47,367 nt of DNA. Source: Niveibacterium sp. 24ML. Lineage in GTDB: Bacteria > Pseudomonadota > Gammaproteobacteria > Burkholderiales > Rhodocyclaceae. The stretch is taken from positions 1-47,367 of the forward strand of contig NZ_JAPFHA010000029.1 in assembly GCF_026586805.1 (NCBI RefSeq), in the 5' to 3' direction. Under the pieces are notes generated by a model. It was not told where the DNA came from. It ran no database searches and worked only from the letters and a program-made list of their open reading frames with translations. This document shows positions 47,331 through 47,367 of the stretch, piece after piece; positions within the stretch are counted from its first letter, which is position 1, and each line of letters begins with the position of its first letter. The translations under genes were made by a program, and so were the position numbers.

Positions 47331-47367
47331 CGTCGGAAATTTGTGTGCTCGGTTCTTGACGACTCTG

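Overview
The window is a contiguous piece of a GC-rich proteobacterial chromosome, most likely a betaproteobacterium near Rhodocyclales (Rhodocyclaceae, Zoogloeaceae or similar). The basis is the rpe-gph-trpE-trpG-trpD-trpC cluster, the PEP-CTERM exopolysaccharide-associated protein, the abundance of c-di-GMP signalling proteins, and the protein sequences as I recognise them. The genus call is inference. I see no tRNA, rRNA, CRISPR array, transposase or phage structural cluster.

Left end (1-6228, all minus strand): a type VI secretion cargo locus read right to left. A full-length vgrG is followed by a 479-aa gene with a LAS-type zinc peptidase signature (HxxGxxxD and HxH) split by a long coiled coil. 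This is a probable peptidoglycan-cutting effector. A translationally coupled 303-aa gene with a signal peptide follows and is the probable periplasmic immunity protein. Last comes a broken second vgrG piece. The two vgrG copies share about 1 kb, with a 426-bp core that is base-for-base identical, so the effector/immunity pair sits between long direct repeats. This is the most interesting part of the window.

6356-11306: a heterodimeric MdlA/MdlB-type ABC exporter, a PEP-CTERM protein with a clear terminator, and about 600 bp without a convincing gene. 11307-15877: pta (phosphotransacetylase), a divergent trhP/yegQ tRNA hydroxylation gene, and a sugar-type periplasmic binding protein. 15874-20107: an orphan PAS histidine kinase overlapping that binding protein by 4 bp, an unknown 249-aa protein, and a lipoprotein aminopeptidase. 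20175-25051: Xaa-Pro aminopeptidase, a small basic protein, the DUF47-pit phosphate transport pair with a Pho-box-like repeat upstream, msrA, and a small unknown protein.

25038-34633 (minus): rpe-gph-trpE-trpG-trpD-trpC, closely spaced except for a 223-bp leader before trpE, ending in a large tamB. 34771-39719: apaG (plus), then on the minus strand an HDOD-GAF protein, argJ, and a CBM41-like/GGDEF/degenerate-EAL protein whose start codon overlaps the argJ stop. 39840-42560: secA, divergent from a DUF721 (DciA-like) gene. 43266-47275 (plus): a periplasmic-TPR GGDEF protein, a four-helix membrane protein (DUF6394-like) and a tandem-RCK potassium channel, closed by a terminator.

Most of the window is core metabolism and housekeeping. 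The accessory or novel material is the T6SS cassette, the glucan-sensor-like cyclic-di-GMP protein, the binding protein/kinase pair, the channel with its small membrane partner, and three unassigned small or hypothetical proteins.
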